Source: Pirellulales bacterium
GTDB taxonomy: Bacteria > Planctomycetota > Planctomycetia > Pirellulales > Thermoguttaceae
Reading direction: 5' to 3'
NCBI GenBank assembly: GCA_013360685.1
Contig: JABWBD010000007.1
Span: 1 to 49,120, forward strand
DNA: 49,120 bases
The notes under the pieces were generated by a model that did not search any database, was not told the origin of the DNA, and was given only the letters and a program-made list of their open reading frames with translations. The translations under genes and the position numbers were made by a program. The first letter of the stretch is position 1. Each line of letters opens with the position of its first letter. This document shows positions 33,416 through 41,476 of the stretch, piece after piece.

Positions 33416-35599
33416 CTATAGCCTCTGTACGGCGTCAAATCGACAGACTTCAAAACACCGCCCGCACTTGATGCAACGGACCTGATCGATGATATGTGCT
33501 TCGCGGCGGGCGCCGGTAATGCAGGTCACCGGGCAATTGCGGGCACAGACCGTGCAGCCGACGCACTTCTCAGCGCTGATCTCGTAATGGACCAGGGCGA
33601 CGCACTTCTTGGCCGGGCAGCGCTGCTGGGTGACGTGGGCGATGTACTCGTCGCGGAAGTGCTCGAGCGTGCTCAAGACCGGGTTGGGCGCCGCGCGGCC
33701 CAGGCCGCACAGGGACGATTTCTTGATGAGCTTCGCCAGCCGTTCGAGCTTTTCAAGGTCCGCCAGCGTGCCCGTGCCCTGGGTGATGCGGTCGAGGATC
33801 TCCAGGAGCCGCGTCGTTCCTTCACGGCAGGGGGTGCACTTGCCGCACGATTCATCCTGCGAGAAGGTCATGAAGAACCTGGCGATGTCTACGGCGCAGT
33901 CGTCTTCATCGAGCACGATCATGCCGCCCGAGCCCATGATCGAGCCGGCCTTGGCGAGCGTGTCGAAGTCGACCGGCGTGTCGAGCCATTTTGCAGGGAT
34001 GCAGCCGCCGGCGGGCCCGCCGGTCTGCACGGCCTTAAGTTGCTTGCCGCCGGCCACGCCGCCGCCGATCTCGTAGACGATCTCCCGCAGCGTCGTACCC
34101 ATGGGGACTTCGACCAGGCCGGTGTGCAGAATCTTGCCTGCCAGCGCGAAGACCTTCGTCCCGCCGCTGGCCGCCGTGCCGATCCGCGAAAACCAGCCCG
34201 CACCGTAATTGACGATCGCCGTGATGTTGGCGAAGGTTTCGACGTTGTTGATCACGGTGGGCTTGCCCCAGAGACCGCTTTCGGTCGGGTAGGGGGGACG
34301 GATCCTCGGCTGGCCGCGTTCGCCTTCGATCGAATGGATCAGGGCGGTCTCTTCGCCGCAGACGAACGCTCCGGCGCCGAGCCGGATCTCCAAGTCGAAA
34401 TCGAAGCCGGAGCCCAGGATGTTCTTGCCCAGCAGGCCGCGCTCGCGGCACTGCCGGATGGCCCCGTCGATGCGGCGGATCGCCATGGGGTATTCGGCCC
34501 GGATGTAGAAAAACCCGCGGTTGGCTCCGATGGCGTAGCCGCCGATGATCATGCCTTCGACCACGTTGAACGGGTCGGATTCGAGCATGCTGCGGTCCAT
34601 GAACGCGCCGGGGTCGCCCTCGTCGGCGTTGCAGATGATGTAACGCGTCTTTTCGGCGGCCTTGGCCGCCATCGACCATTTCTGGCCGGTGGGATAGCCG
34701 CCGCCGCCGCGCCCACGGAGCCGGGCCTTCGTCACTTCGTCGATCACCCATTGCGGATCGCCCTTGGAAAGCACCGTGGAAAGGGCCTGAAACCCGCGGT
34801 AATGGAAGTATTCGTCGATGCTCTCCGGATCGATGATGCCGTTGTGACGCAAGGCGATGCGGCTCTGGCGGTTGAAAAAGGCCACGTCGCCGTACATCTC
34901 GAAGAACTTGCGGCCGACCGTCTTTTCCACCACCTTGAGCCGGTCGACCGTGTGGCCGTGGATTACGTGTTCCTGGAGGATCTCGTCGAGATCGTCTTCG
35001 TTGTACACCCGGTAAAGGACCTTGTCGGGCCGGACCAGCATATGCGAGCACGTGCCGAGCTGATTCAGCCCGCAGGCGCCGAAACAACTGGCCGCCGTGA
35101 TGCGGACCTGGTCGGGCGTGATTCCCAGGTCGCCGAGCCGCCTGGCCAGGGCGGTCTGAAGCGACTCCGCCCCCTCCCAACCGCAGCGGTTGCTCTGGCA
35201 CGTGAGGATCTCGTGCTGGGAGAGCTTCTCGAGGGGGCCGTCAAGGATCCGCGCGAGGACCGGCTCGCCCTGGAGGATGTGGCGGGTGAAGATCTCGTGG
35301 ACCAGCGGCCGGTCGACCCGCTCGTACTTCACCGGCATTTTCCCCGGCACGAGGATGCCGACGATCGGCTCGCGGCTGCAACGGCCGGTGCAGCCGGTCC
35401 GGCGCAGCACGATGTCCTCGCGGCCGCTGGCGGCGATGTGCTTGCGGAATTCGTCGAGCACGTCGACCGAACCGGCGGCGTTTTCGCAAGTCGCCGAACC
35501 GATCTGGATGAGGATCTTCTCACCCGGCTTCTGCCGGTCACGTGCGCGTTCCGCCTGGTCGGCGAGTGCTCGGTATTGGTCGGATACGGTGCTGTTCAC
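33416..35599 (-). CDS. hydB: NuoF/HydB-type flavin subunit with two N-terminal thioredoxin-like domains and C-terminal ferredoxin
   Basis: A GTG at 35599 with upstream AAGGAACC gives 727 residues. Domain order: thioredoxin-like [2Fe-2S] domain 1 (about 27-115; Cys38, 70, 74, with the usual first Cys absent); domain 2 (about 130-210; Cys134, 139, 172, 176); NuoF FMN/NADH domain (LRGRGGGGYPTGQKW near 294, CNADEGDPGAFMDR, GAGAFVCGEETALIHSIEG); N3 [4Fe-4S] motif CGKCTPCREGT with LCGLG; and a C-terminal 2[4Fe-4S] ferredoxin (CVGCTVCARNCP, CIKCGRCFEVC). It accepts or donates NADH electrons and pairs with the neighbouring HydA/HydC. Two tandem thioredoxin-like domains are unusual. Confidence 0.88.
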   Translation of the reverse strand: MNSTVSDQYRALADQAERARDRQKPGEKILIQIGSATCENAAGSVDVLDEFRKHIAASGREDIVLRRTGCTGRCSREPIVGILVPGKMPVKYERVDRPLVHEIFTRHILQGEPVLARILDGPLEKLSQHEILTCQSNRCGWEGAESLQTALARRLGDLGITPDQVRITAASCFGACGLNQLGTCSHMLVRPDKVLYRVYNEDDLDEILQEHVIHGHTVDRLKVVEKTVGRKFFEMYGDVAFFNRQSRIALRHNGIIDPESIDEYFHYRGFQALSTVLSKGDPQWVIDEVTKARLRGRGGGGYPTGQKWSMAAKAAEKTRYIICNADEGDPGAFMDRSMLESDPFNVVEGMIIGGYAIGANRGFFYIRAEYPMAIRRIDGAIRQCRERGLLGKNILGSGFDFDLEIRLGAGAFVCGEETALIHSIEGERGQPRIRPPYPTESGLWGKPTVINNVETFANITAIVNYGAGWFSRIGTAASGGTKVFALAGKILHTGLVEVPMGTTLREIVYEIGGGVAGGKQLKAVQTGGPAGGCIPAKWLDTPVDFDTLAKAGSIMGSGGMIVLDEDDCAVDIARFFMTFSQDESCGKCTPCREGTTRLLEILDRITQGTGTLADLEKLERLAKLIKKSSLCGLGRAAPNPVLSTLEHFRDEYIAHVTQQRCPAKKCVALVHYEISAEKCVGCTVCARNCPVTCITGARREAHIIDQVRCIKCGRCFEVCRFDAVQRL

Positions 35600-35640
35600 G
35601 CTGGTCCTGGTTCCTTCCCACGTCAAAACGCCGGGAGAAT

Positions 35641-35770
35641 ACTGAGGTGCTGAGGTATTGGGATACTGGGATACTGGGGTATTGGGGTATTGGAATACGG
35701 AGGTATTGAGGGATCGCCGTACTGGCCTGTTACCCCATCACCCCAACATTCCAACACTTCACTAACCCAT
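35641..35770. repeat. Octamer array within the hydrogenase cluster
   Basis: Units such as GGGATACT, GGGGTATT and GGAATACG repeat about seven times from 35645. After TGGCCTGTTACCCCATCACC, complementary units (CAACATTCCAACACTTCAC) follow. The layout, including the GGCCTG centre and CCCCATCA, parallels 16305-16416. It fills most of the 235-bp spacer between the second HydA gene and the NuoF-type gene. Confidence 0.75.
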
Positions 35771-35834
35771 CGCCCCGTTCCCCATTTCGTTGCGGATCGG
35801 CCGGGTCAGTCTCTGCCGGCCGTCCAAGCGTTGT

Positions 35835-37607
35835 CTATACTCGCGCGCGGGTCTGGTACTCGGTGTGCAAGAGATGATGCGATTTCTCCCCGAGCGGCTG
35901 CCCGAGGAACTCCTTATAGAGCTGGCGGATCTCGGGATTCTCGTGCGACTTGCGGAGATCCTTGCCTTCGTCTTCGCGGTAGATGGCGGCGATGCGCGCC
36001 TGGCGAATGGCGTTGGTGGTAAAGCGGGGCTGGCCGCCGCCGCCGATGCAGCCGCCGGGACAGGTCATCACTTCGACGAAATGATACTGCTTCGCGCCCG
36101 ACTTGACCGCGGCGACCACCTTCTGGGCATTGCCCAGGCCGTGCGCGACGGCGACGTTCAGGACCGCCCCTTCCAGGAATCTCCATTCCGGCAGCGCGCC
36201 TCGGATCTCCAGCGACGCTTCCTTCACCCCCGCCAGGCCGGCGACCGGTTCGACGTGGAGGTTCTTCATCGGCAGCGGCCGGCCGGTGACGATTTCGTGG
36301 GCGGTCCGCAGGGCGGCTTCCATCACCCCGCCGGTGTTGGCGAAAATGTCGGCAGCGCCGGTGGAGAGGCCCAGCGGGGCGTCCATTTCTTCGTCCGGCA
36401 GGCCCATGAAGTCGATGCCGGCCGACCGGATCATTTTGCCCAGTTCGCGCGTGGTGAGCACGACGTCCACGTCACGGACGCCGCTGGCGTTCATCTCCGG
36501 ACGCTGGCACTCGAACTTCTTCGCCGTGCAAGGCATGACTGAGGCGACGAAGATCTGCTCGGGCCGTTTGCCCAGTTTGTTGGCATAGTAGGTCTTGGCC
36601 ACGGCGCCGAACATCTGCTGCGGGGATTTGCAGCTCGACAGGTTCGGCAGCATGTCCGGGTGGAAGTACTCCATAAACTTGATCCAGCCCGGCGAGCAGC
36701 TCGTGAACATCGGCAGCGCGGCAGGCTCGCCGTCCAGGAGCGTCTTCTTCAACCGCGTGAGCAATTCCGTGCCTTCCTCGAGGATGGTCAGGTCGGCGGC
36801 GAAGTTGGTGTCGAAGACCGCATCGAAGCCGAGCCGGCGAAGCGCCGCGACCATCTTGCCGGTCACCAGGGTGCCGGGCTCGCAGCCGAAGCACTCGCCG
36901 AGGGCCGCGCGGATCGCCGGCGCGGTCTGCACGACGACATGCTTGTCCGGGGCGTCCAGGGCGGTCCAGACTTCGTCGATCTCGTCTCGCTCGGTAATCG
37001 CCCCCACCGGGCAGATCGCCGCGCATTGGCCGCACTGCACGCAGGCCACCGAAGCGAGATCGAGGTTGAACGCCGGCCCGATCACCGTGTTGAATCCCCG
37101 GTTCTGCGGAAAGAGGGCCCCGACGTGCTGGGTCTCCAGGCAGACGCTGACGCAACGGCGGCACTTGATGCACTTGCCGTTGTCACGGATGAGGGCGGGC
37201 GTGGAGTTGTCGATCCGCCTGCGGGTCCGCTCGCCGCCGTACCGGACCTCACGGATGCCGAGTTCGGCCGAGAGGGCCTGGAGTTCGCAGTCCTCGTTGC
37301 GGTCGCACGTCTGGCATTCGCCGTTGTGCTCGGAAAGGAGCAATTCCACGACCAGGCGGCGGGCTTCGCGGACGCGGCGGGTGTTGGTGAAGACCTTCAT
37401 CCCCTCGGCCACCGGCATCGAGCAGGAACCGGCAAGGTTCCTCGCCCCTTCCACTTCGACCACGCAGACGCGGCAAGCGCCGATCACCTGTAAGCCCTCG
37501 ACGTGGCAGAGCGTCGGGATCTTGATCCCCGCCCGCTTCGCCGCGCAGAGGATCGTCGACCCCTCGGGGACTTCGACGGGCACATTGTTGATGGAGAGTT
37601 TGGTCAT
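35835..37607 (-). CDS. hydA: [FeFe]-hydrogenase catalytic subunit 2 (HydA, NAD(P)-linked type)
   Basis: The 590-residue paralogue of the HydA at 30962 has the same architecture: [2Fe-2S] (Cys34, 45, 48, 62), His94/Cys98, 101, 107, [4Fe-4S] motifs CIKCRRCVSVC (146) and CVQCGQCAAICP (189), and the H-cluster domain with L1 TSCSPGW (302), L2 MPCTAKKFE (358) and L3 EVMTCPGGCIGGGGQP (512). It ends HHLLHTEYQTRARV. All three H-cluster regions are intact, so it should be catalytic rather than a degenerate homologue. It lies between the NuoF-GltD fusion and the NuoF-type gene, and is expected to partner the former. Confidence 0.9.
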   Translation of the reverse strand: MTKLSINNVPVEVPEGSTILCAAKRAGIKIPTLCHVEGLQVIGACRVCVVEVEGARNLAGSCSMPVAEGMKVFTNTRRVREARRLVVELLLSEHNGECQTCDRNEDCELQALSAELGIREVRYGGERTRRRIDNSTPALIRDNGKCIKCRRCVSVCLETQHVGALFPQNRGFNTVIGPAFNLDLASVACVQCGQCAAICPVGAITERDEIDEVWTALDAPDKHVVVQTAPAIRAALGECFGCEPGTLVTGKMVAALRRLGFDAVFDTNFAADLTILEEGTELLTRLKKTLLDGEPAALPMFTSCSPGWIKFMEYFHPDMLPNLSSCKSPQQMFGAVAKTYYANKLGKRPEQIFVASVMPCTAKKFECQRPEMNASGVRDVDVVLTTRELGKMIRSAGIDFMGLPDEEMDAPLGLSTGAADIFANTGGVMEAALRTAHEIVTGRPLPMKNLHVEPVAGLAGVKEASLEIRGALPEWRFLEGAVLNVAVAHGLGNAQKVVAAVKSGAKQYHFVEVMTCPGGCIGGGGQPRFTTNAIRQARIAAIYREDEGKDLRKSHENPEIRQLYKEFLGQPLGEKSHHLLHTEYQTRARV

Positions 37608-37655
37608 GGCAAGTTTTTCTTGGGACCTAAAACGAAGACGCTCGCACCGCTGGCA

Positions 37656-37757
37656 CTCTTGCTCTTCTTACTCTTAATCTTACTCTTAATCTTACTCTTA
37701 ATCTTACTCTTACTCTTACTCTTAATCTTACTCTTACTCTTACTCTTAAGAGTAAGA
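37656..37757. repeat. Hexamer array (TTACTC/TTAATC)n
   Basis: About 16 units of CTTACT/CTTAAT run from 37656 to about 37750, ending in the palindrome TTACTCTTAAGAGTAA. It fills the spacer between the fusion gene (ends 37773) and the second HydA gene (starts 37607), so on the transcript it reads (GAGTAA)n. Such a microsatellite could vary by slippage. Confidence 0.85.
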
Positions 37758-37772
37758 ATGAGAACGCCACCA

Positions 37773-40700
37773 CTATTCATGCGCCGAGGCTGTGGCCTCC
37801 ATGTGATTCCCATTTCCCCGTCGGCCCCAGTCGCAACGGAGGCAGCGGCGGGCCTGGCAGACGGCGATCGACTCGACCCAGGGCTGCTCGACCTCGTCGA
37901 AATTGTTACGGCGCCGCTCCAAGGGGATGAGGCGGAGCTTTTCGCGGGGGGCGTCGATCGGCTCGGCGTCCGGATCGAAGTAGGTGTCGACTTGCCTCTC
38001 GTCCCGCCAGAACGCGTGCTGGCGGCCGGTAAGGTATTGGTCGATGCCCACGGCCGCACGTTCGCCGGCCGCGACCGCCTCGACGACCGACGACGGCCCG
38101 CTCACCGCATCGCCGCCGGCGAAGATCCACTTCTCCGACGACTGCCCCGTGACCGGGTCGATGTGGATGAAGGCGTTCTGACGCGTCTCCAAGTTGATGT
38201 CGTCCGTGATCTTCTGCAAGTCGAGCGTCTGCCCGACGGCCACGAGGATGTGGTCGGCCTTCAGGCAGAAAGCATCGCCGCCTTCCTCGGGACGCCGCCG
38301 CCCCGAACGGTCGAACTCCCCGAGCCGCATCGGCTGGCACTTGAGGCCGACGACCCGGCGACCTTCCGCCAGGACCTCGACCGGAGCCGTGAGCAGCCTT
38401 AGCACCACACCTTCGTGCTGGGCTTCTTCGATCTCTTCCTTGTAGGCAGGCATTACCTCGCGGCTCCGCCGGTAAACGACCGTGACGGTTTCCGCGCCGA
38501 GCCGGACGGCGGTCCGCGCGGCGTCGATGGCCGAATTGCCGCCGCCGATCACCACGACATTCTTGCCCACCGGCACCGAGCCGCGGAGATTGTACGTGCG
38601 GAGGAAGTTCAAAGCGTCGGTGATCCCTTCGGCATTCTCGCCGGGAATGCCGAGGCGGACGCCCGACGGGGCGCCGACGCCCAGAAACACGGCGTCGCAA
38701 CCTTCGGCCCGCAGCGATTTGAGGGTGAAATCGACCCCCAGCTTCAATCCCGTGAAAATCTCCACTCCCATCCGCTCGATCATGCGGACCTCGCGCGCGA
38801 CAACCTCGCGAGGCAGACGGTAGGAGGGAATCGCCTGCACGAGCATGCCGCCGGGGCGCGGTTCGGACTCATAGACCTTCGGCCGGTAGCCCAGCCTCGC
38901 GAGGAAATAGGCGCAGGAGAGCCCCGCCGGCCCGGCCCCAATGATGGCGATCTTGCGCTGGGCGTTCTGCGAGTTCTCGCGGACCTCCGGCAACTGGATC
39001 GTCACCTCCTGGTCGACCATGAACCGCTTCACGCCGCGGATCGACACGGGCGCATCGAGCGTGGTCCTCCGGCACTTCTCCTCACAGGTATGGAAACAGA
39101 CCCGGGAGCAGATGGCAGCGAACGGGTTTCGCTCGCGGTGCAACTGCAGGGCTTCCGCATAGCGTTTTTCGGCGACCAGCGAGACGAACCCCGGGATGTC
39201 GACATTGGCCGGGCACGCGCTGGAGCAAGGGGCATTGACCAGGGCCGCGCACACTCCGGCCCGGCAACGCTTGTCGCGGATGTGCTCCACGTACTCGTTG
39301 CCGAAGTGGCGGATGGTCGACAGGACGGGGTTCGGGGCGGTCTGGCCCAGGCCGCAGAGCGAGGTTTCCTTGATCATCTCGCCCAGGTCGATGAGGCGGT
39401 CGACGTCGGCCTCTTCACCCCGTCCCGCGCAAATGCGGTCGAGGATCTCCAGCATCCGCTTGGTGCCGACGCGGCAGGGGACGCACTTGCCGCACGACTC
39501 CTCCTGGACGAATTCGAGGAAGAAGCGGGCGACGTCGACCATGCAACTGTCCTCGTCCATCACGATCAGGCCGCCCGAGCCCATGATCGCGCCGAGTTCC
39601 GAGAGCGATTCGTAGTCCAGCGGCGTGTTGAGGTGCTGCTTGGGGATGCAGCCGCCGGAGGGGCCGCCGATCTGCGCCGCCTTGAATTCCTTGCCGCCGG
39701 GAATTCCGCCCCCGATGTCGTAGATCAGGTCGCCCAGGGCCATGCCCACCGGGACTTCGACCAGGCCGGAGTTCTTGATCGTCCCGGCCAGGGCGAAGAC
39801 CTTCGTCCCACGGCTCCGCTCGGTGCCGAAGGACGCGTACCACGCGCCGCCGCGGAGGATGATCGACGGCACGTTGGCATAGGTCTCGACGTTGTTGAGC
39901 ACCGTCGGCTTGCCCCAGAGGCCTTTTTGTGCCGGAAAGGGCGGACGTGGCCGCGGTTCGCCGCGGTTGCCCTCGATCGAAGTCAACAGGGCGGTCTCCT
40001 CGCCGCAGACGAAAGCCCCGGAGCCCATGCGGATCTCCAGGTCGAAATCCAGTCCCGTCCCCAGGATGTTTTTCCCCAGCAGCCCGCGCTGGCTGGCTTG
40101 CGCGAGGGCAATCCGTAGGCGTTGGACCGCCAGGGGGTACTCGGCCCTGACGTAAATGAAGCCTTTTTGGGCCCCGACGGTGGCGGCGGCGATTGCCATG
40201 CCTTCGATGACGCTGTGGGGATCGCCCTCCAGTACGCTGCGGTCCATGAACGCGCCGGGATCCCCTTCGTCAGCATTGCAGACGACGTACTTGCCTTTTC
40301 CCTGGGCGTCGCGGGTGAACTTCCACTTCAGCCACGTCTTGAAGCCGGCGCCGCCACGGCCCCGCAGGCCCGAGACCTTCAGCGTCTCGATGACCCCTTC
40401 GGGGTTCTTTTCGGTGAGCACCTTGGCCAGGGCCTGGTAGCCGTCGCGGGCGATGTAGTCTTCGATCTTCGTGGGATCGATCTCGCCGCAGTTGCGCAGC
40501 ACGACCTTGGTCTGGCGGCGGAAGAAGTCGAGGTCCGCCGCCTTATGAACGTTGCGACCGTCGGGCCGCTTGTGCGTGAGCCGTTCGACAACGCGGCCCT
40601 TCAGCAGGTGATCGATCACCAGGTCGTGGCCGTCTTCCGGTTGCACGTGCTGGTAGAAGACGTCGTTGATCGTCAGCACCGGCCCGCCGGAGCATGGTCC

Positions 40701-40919
40701 CATGCAGCCGGTCTCGACGATCGCAACCTGGTCGCCAAGCCCTTGCTCTTGGATTTCCCTTTCCAGCGCCGCTTTGACCCGCTCCGATCCGGAGGCGATG
40801 CAGCTTGCTCCCATGCAGATGCGGATCAGCTTCTGGCCGGCCGCTTTCGCTTCTTGCGTTTCGGCCTGCGTGTAAACCCGCAGGGCGTTGAGTTGCTCGA
40901 AGTTGGCAATGATCTTCAT
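37773..40919 (-). CDS. hydB: Fusion of NuoF/HydB-type NADH flavin subunit with GltD/NfnB-type NADPH oxidoreductase
   Basis: The 1048-residue protein has four parts. Residues 30-110 are a thioredoxin-like [2Fe-2S] domain (Cys35, 40, 72, 76). Residues about 130-545 are NuoF (LRGRGGAGFKTWLKWKF, CNADEGDPGAFMDR, GSGAFVCGEETALLTSIEG, N3 motif Cys476, 479, 482, 522). Residues about 550-640 are the double-cluster Fer4_20 domain of GltD, with about eight cysteines (CSSACP; CSRVCFHTCEEKC). Residues 655-1000 are a two-dinucleotide oxidoreductase (FAD site GAGPAG 661; NADPH site GGGNSA 792, followed by VYRRSR). Electrons could thus move between NADH, NADPH and the hydrogenase. Its ATG overlaps the upstream NuoE-type stop. 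Confidence 0.9.
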   Translation of the reverse strand: MKIIANFEQLNALRVYTQAETQEAKAAGQKLIRICMGASCIASGSERVKAALEREIQEQGLGDQVAIVETGCMGPCSGGPVLTINDVFYQHVQPEDGHDLVIDHLLKGRVVERLTHKRPDGRNVHKAADLDFFRRQTKVVLRNCGEIDPTKIEDYIARDGYQALAKVLTEKNPEGVIETLKVSGLRGRGGAGFKTWLKWKFTRDAQGKGKYVVCNADEGDPGAFMDRSVLEGDPHSVIEGMAIAAATVGAQKGFIYVRAEYPLAVQRLRIALAQASQRGLLGKNILGTGLDFDLEIRMGSGAFVCGEETALLTSIEGNRGEPRPRPPFPAQKGLWGKPTVLNNVETYANVPSIILRGGAWYASFGTERSRGTKVFALAGTIKNSGLVEVPVGMALGDLIYDIGGGIPGGKEFKAAQIGGPSGGCIPKQHLNTPLDYESLSELGAIMGSGGLIVMDEDSCMVDVARFFLEFVQEESCGKCVPCRVGTKRMLEILDRICAGRGEEADVDRLIDLGEMIKETSLCGLGQTAPNPVLSTIRHFGNEYVEHIRDKRCRAGVCAALVNAPCSSACPANVDIPGFVSLVAEKRYAEALQLHRERNPFAAICSRVCFHTCEEKCRRTTLDAPVSIRGVKRFMVDQEVTIQLPEVRENSQNAQRKIAIIGAGPAGLSCAYFLARLGYRPKVYESEPRPGGMLVQAIPSYRLPREVVAREVRMIERMGVEIFTGLKLGVDFTLKSLRAEGCDAVFLGVGAPSGVRLGIPGENAEGITDALNFLRTYNLRGSVPVGKNVVVIGGGNSAIDAARTAVRLGAETVTVVYRRSREVMPAYKEEIEEAQHEGVVLRLLTAPVEVLAEGRRVVGLKCQPMRLGEFDRSGRRRPEEGGDAFCLKADHILVAVGQTLDLQKITDDINLETRQNAFIHIDPVTGQSSEKWIFAGGDAVSGPSSVVEAVAAGERAAVGIDQYLTGRQHAFWRDERQVDTYFDPDAEPIDAPREKLRLIPLERRRNNFDEVEQPWVESIAVCQARRCLRCDWGRRGNGNHMEATASAHE

Positions 40920-41476
40920 GACTGCGCCTCCGGGCCGACCGCGGCCGATTCCAAGGTCTCAGCCGCGTGATGGCGGTATTGTTCCAGGATCTTGGGCAGC
41001 TTCGTGGGGCGGACGCGCTGGTGGACGTCGTCGTCGATCATGATCACCGGCGCCAGGCCGCAGGCCCCGAAGCATCGTCCCACGTCGAGCGAGAACGTGC
41101 GGTCCGACGTGGTCTCGCCGACCTCGACCCGCAGGGCGCTTTTCAAGGCGCTTAAGACCTCCTTTCCGCCGCGGACGTAGCAGGCCGTGCCCAGGCAGAC
41201 GCGGATCAGGTGTTTGCCCCGCGGGACGCGCGTGAAAAAGGAGTAGAAGCCGACAACGCCGGCCACCTCGCTGTACGGCTTGTCCAGCGCCTGGGCGATT
41301 CGCTTCAACGCCGTCTCCGGCAGGTAGCCGAAGATCGCCTGGGCGATCTGGAGCACCGGGATCAACGCGCCGGGCGCCTGGGCATATTCCCGGAGCACGT
41401 CGTCCAGTTGGGCGAGCAATTGCTCCTCGGAGAGTTCTTCATGACAAGCACAGCGGGCGGGTTCTGCGGACATCAT
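40916..41476 (-). CDS. hydC: NuoE/HydC-type [2Fe-2S] thioredoxin-like subunit 2
   Basis: This is the first gene of the hydrogenase cluster in transcription order; 186 residues. Helical N-terminus (PVLQIAQAIFGYLPETALKR, AGVVGFYSFFTRVPRG), then [2Fe-2S] ligands Cys94 and Cys99 in CLGTACYVRG and Cys135 and Cys139 in RCFGACGLAPVIMID. It is paralogous to the protein at 30381. The stop overlaps the start of the NuoF-GltD fusion gene by four bases, so the two are translationally coupled. The start may be either of two adjacent Met codons. The cluster promoter should lie in 41477-41640 but was not identified. Confidence 0.88.
   Translation of the reverse strand: MMSAEPARCACHEELSEEQLLAQLDDVLREYAQAPGALIPVLQIAQAIFGYLPETALKRIAQALDKPYSEVAGVVGFYSFFTRVPRGKHLIRVCLGTACYVRGGKEVLSALKSALRVEVGETTSDRTFSLDVGRCFGACGLAPVIMIDDDVHQRVRPTKLPKILEQYRHHAAETLESAAVGPEAQS

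Noticed and set aside
31001-35653. Very long plus-strand open frames antisense to the hydrogenase genes (over 600 codons)
   Set aside because: They are mirror frames produced by high G+C codon bias opposite real HydA/NuoF genes; no family motif is present in them.
37656-37757. Lys/Ser-rich coding extension of a hydrogenase protein
   Set aside because: The frame through the hexamer array only encodes KSKSKIKS-type repeats, is separated by stops from the flanking genes, and both neighbours already have complete termini.
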